35,851 bases of DNA from Alphaproteobacteria bacterium GWC2_42_16 (GTDB lineage: Bacteria > Pseudomonadota > Alphaproteobacteria > UBA9655): NCBI GenBank assembly GCA_001767835.1, contig MEMA01000005.1:1-35851 (forward strand), given 5' to 3'. The notes beneath the pieces are model-generated. The model searched no databases. It saw nothing but the letters and a program-made list of their open reading frames with translations, and was not told the DNA's origin. Made by a program: the position numbers and the translations under genes. Below are positions 35,128 through 35,851 of the stretch, piece by piece; the stretch's first letter is position 1, and every line of letters starts with the position of its first letter.

Positions 35128-35173
35128 AAGCGCGCTTATACATTGGTGCCAATGGCGCTTTGACGCAAGCGTC
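35128..35173. other. candidate origin of transfer (oriT)
   Basis: Three palindromes stand in a row: AAGCGCGCTT (35128-35137), CATTGG TG CCAATG (35141-35154) and GACGC AA GCGTC (35162-35173), with a GCGC-TTATAC core (35132-35140). This lies 25 bp before the relaxase ATG. Short inverted repeats and a GCGC..TTATAC-like core are reminiscent of oriT of TraA/MobQ systems such as Ti plasmids; the nick site cannot be fixed by eye. Confidence 0.45.
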
Positions 35174-35197
35174 TTAGATCTCATTCGAGAAATTTAA

Positions 35198-35851
35198 ATG
35201 GCTCTTTTTCACTTCAGTGCAAAGATCCTTTCTCGAAGTAGCAGAAATACGGTGAATGTCCTTGCCTATCGTGCCGGGTGTAAACTTTATGATGAACGCA
35301 CAGGGCAGACTTTCAATTACAAAAATAAAGAAGTTCAGCATGTGGAGCTGGTATTGCCAAAGGACGCGCCTTTGTGGGCAACGGAGATTCAAAAACTGAT
35401 CGCTGAAGATCGTCAGAAAGGAGTTCAGGCCTTTTGTAACATCGTTGAGAACGCTGAGAAGCGAATTGATGGCCAAGTCTGGCGGGAGTTTGAGTTTGCC
35501 CTTCATCGTGAACTTAATGAAGACCAAAACATAGCGTTGGCTCGAGAGTTTGTTCAAGACCAAATCTGTTCTCATGGTATGGTCGCTCAATTAAATTTCC
35601 ATATGGATGTTGATGAAGAAACAGGAGAGGAAAAACCCCATTGTCATGTGGTAGTGACCACAAGGCGACTGGAAGAAACGGGTATGGGAGCAAAAGAAAG
35701 GGACTGGAATAAAAAAGAGCTTCTCTGTGAGTTAAGACAGCTTTGGCAAGACTATTCCAACTTTCATCTCAAGCTCCATGGTCATGACATCCAAATTGAT
35801 CACCGCTCTAATAAGGAGCGCGGCATTGAGATGGAGCCCCAACCGAAACTG
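35198..35851 (+). CDS. MobA/MobL (TraA-type) conjugative relaxase, N-terminal part (runs off right edge)
   Basis: 218 codons, open to the window edge. It starts MALFHFSAKILSRSSRNTVN with VLAYRAGCKLYDERTGQTF (the N-terminal relaxase motif). FEFALHRELNEDQNIALARE follows, then GMVAQLNFHMDVDEETGEEK and PHCHVVVTTRRL, the histidine cluster that binds the metal in MobQ-class relaxases. It goes on with GAKERDWNKKELL and DHRSNKERGIEMEPQPKL, as in TraA of Agrobacterium/Rhizobium plasmids. The enzyme nicks oriT and pilots the strand. In TraA a helicase domain follows, expected beyond the window. It marks the element as mobilisable or conjugative. Confidence 0.93.
   Translation, partial: MALFHFSAKILSRSSRNTVNVLAYRAGCKLYDERTGQTFNYKNKEVQHVELVLPKDAPLWATEIQKLIAEDRQKGVQAFCNIVENAEKRIDGQVWREFEFALHRELNEDQNIALAREFVQDQICSHGMVAQLNFHMDVDEETGEEKPHCHVVVTTRRLEETGMGAKERDWNKKELLCELRQLWQDYSNFHLKLHGHDIQIDHRSNKERGIEMEPQPKL

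Larger units (their letters stand above)
34764..35197. other. 434-bp non-coding region upstream of the relaxase gene
   Basis: No gene recognised on either strand. It holds a small stem (TTTGTGG near 34795 with CCACAAA near 34825), an AT-rich stretch around 34975-35020, the 10-bp repeats and the oriT-like inverted repeats listed separately, plus GTGAAACAAG at 35121-35130. The position directly before a relaxase gene, the AT-rich DNA and the clustered repeats are what a transfer origin region looks like. Confidence 0.5.

Noticed and set aside
35174-35590. 138-aa minus-strand ORF
   Set aside because: It is antisense to the relaxase, whose plus-strand frame has clear family motifs.

Overview
The window looks like a chromosomal segment of a host-associated alphaproteobacterium. 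An intracellular member of the Holosporales/Rickettsiales side of the class is my best guess. This is an inference from moderately AT-rich DNA, alphaproteobacterial housekeeping gene order (rodZ-hisS-prfA, priA and xerC), a host-interaction flavour (giant haemagglutinin-like protein, remnant of a eukaryotic-type tyrosine phosphatase, secreted PLD-like and glycosidase-like proteins) and abundant decayed mobile DNA. No species is asserted.

Layout. (1) 1-6729 (-): the N-terminal 2243 codons of a giant filamentous-haemagglutinin-like protein that runs off the left edge. (2) 7005-7678: a tRNA-Lys(UUU) with fossils at its 3' side, namely a tyrosine-integrase C-terminus and a piece of a group II intron reverse transcriptase. 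(3) 7715-10297 (-): DMT transporter, secB and a secreted PLD-like protein. (4) 10364-10772: a frameshifted protein tyrosine phosphatase remnant. (5) 10915-14070 (+): glmU-glmS, making UDP-GlcNAc. (6) 22640-14110 (-): priA, rodZ, hisS, prfA, tilS, ftsH, tightly packed and probably co-transcribed. (7) 22706-24329 (+): transaldolase and xerC, divergent from priA. (8) 24326-28361: PhzF-like isomerase, phospholipid-methyltransferase-like protein, a 176-bp MITE-like element with 21-bp inverted ends, and a secreted glycosidase related to GH101/GH129. (9) A truncated class D beta-lactamase directly abuts a 45-bp 3' piece of tRNA-Asn.

From that tRNA piece (28776) to the right edge the DNA reads as an integrative mobilisable or conjugative element. 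It holds a DUF4102-type integrase split by a -1 frame change exactly on a T TTT TTA heptamer, a hicAB toxin-antitoxin pair, an array of TGAAACA motifs, a CPBP membrane protease next to a small secreted cysteine-rich protein, an abiEi/abiEii type IV toxin-antitoxin pair under a long palindrome, an unknown 62-aa gene, a repeat-rich oriT-like region and the start of a MobA/TraA-type relaxase. The same motif GTGAAACAAG occurs in the hicA/CPBP intergenic array and beside the putative oriT.

The most unusual candidates are the possible programmed frameshift in the integrase, the CPBP plus Cys-rich secreted protein cassette, the shared TGAAACA motif linking two parts of the element, and the undescribed small genes between the AbiE module and the relaxase.
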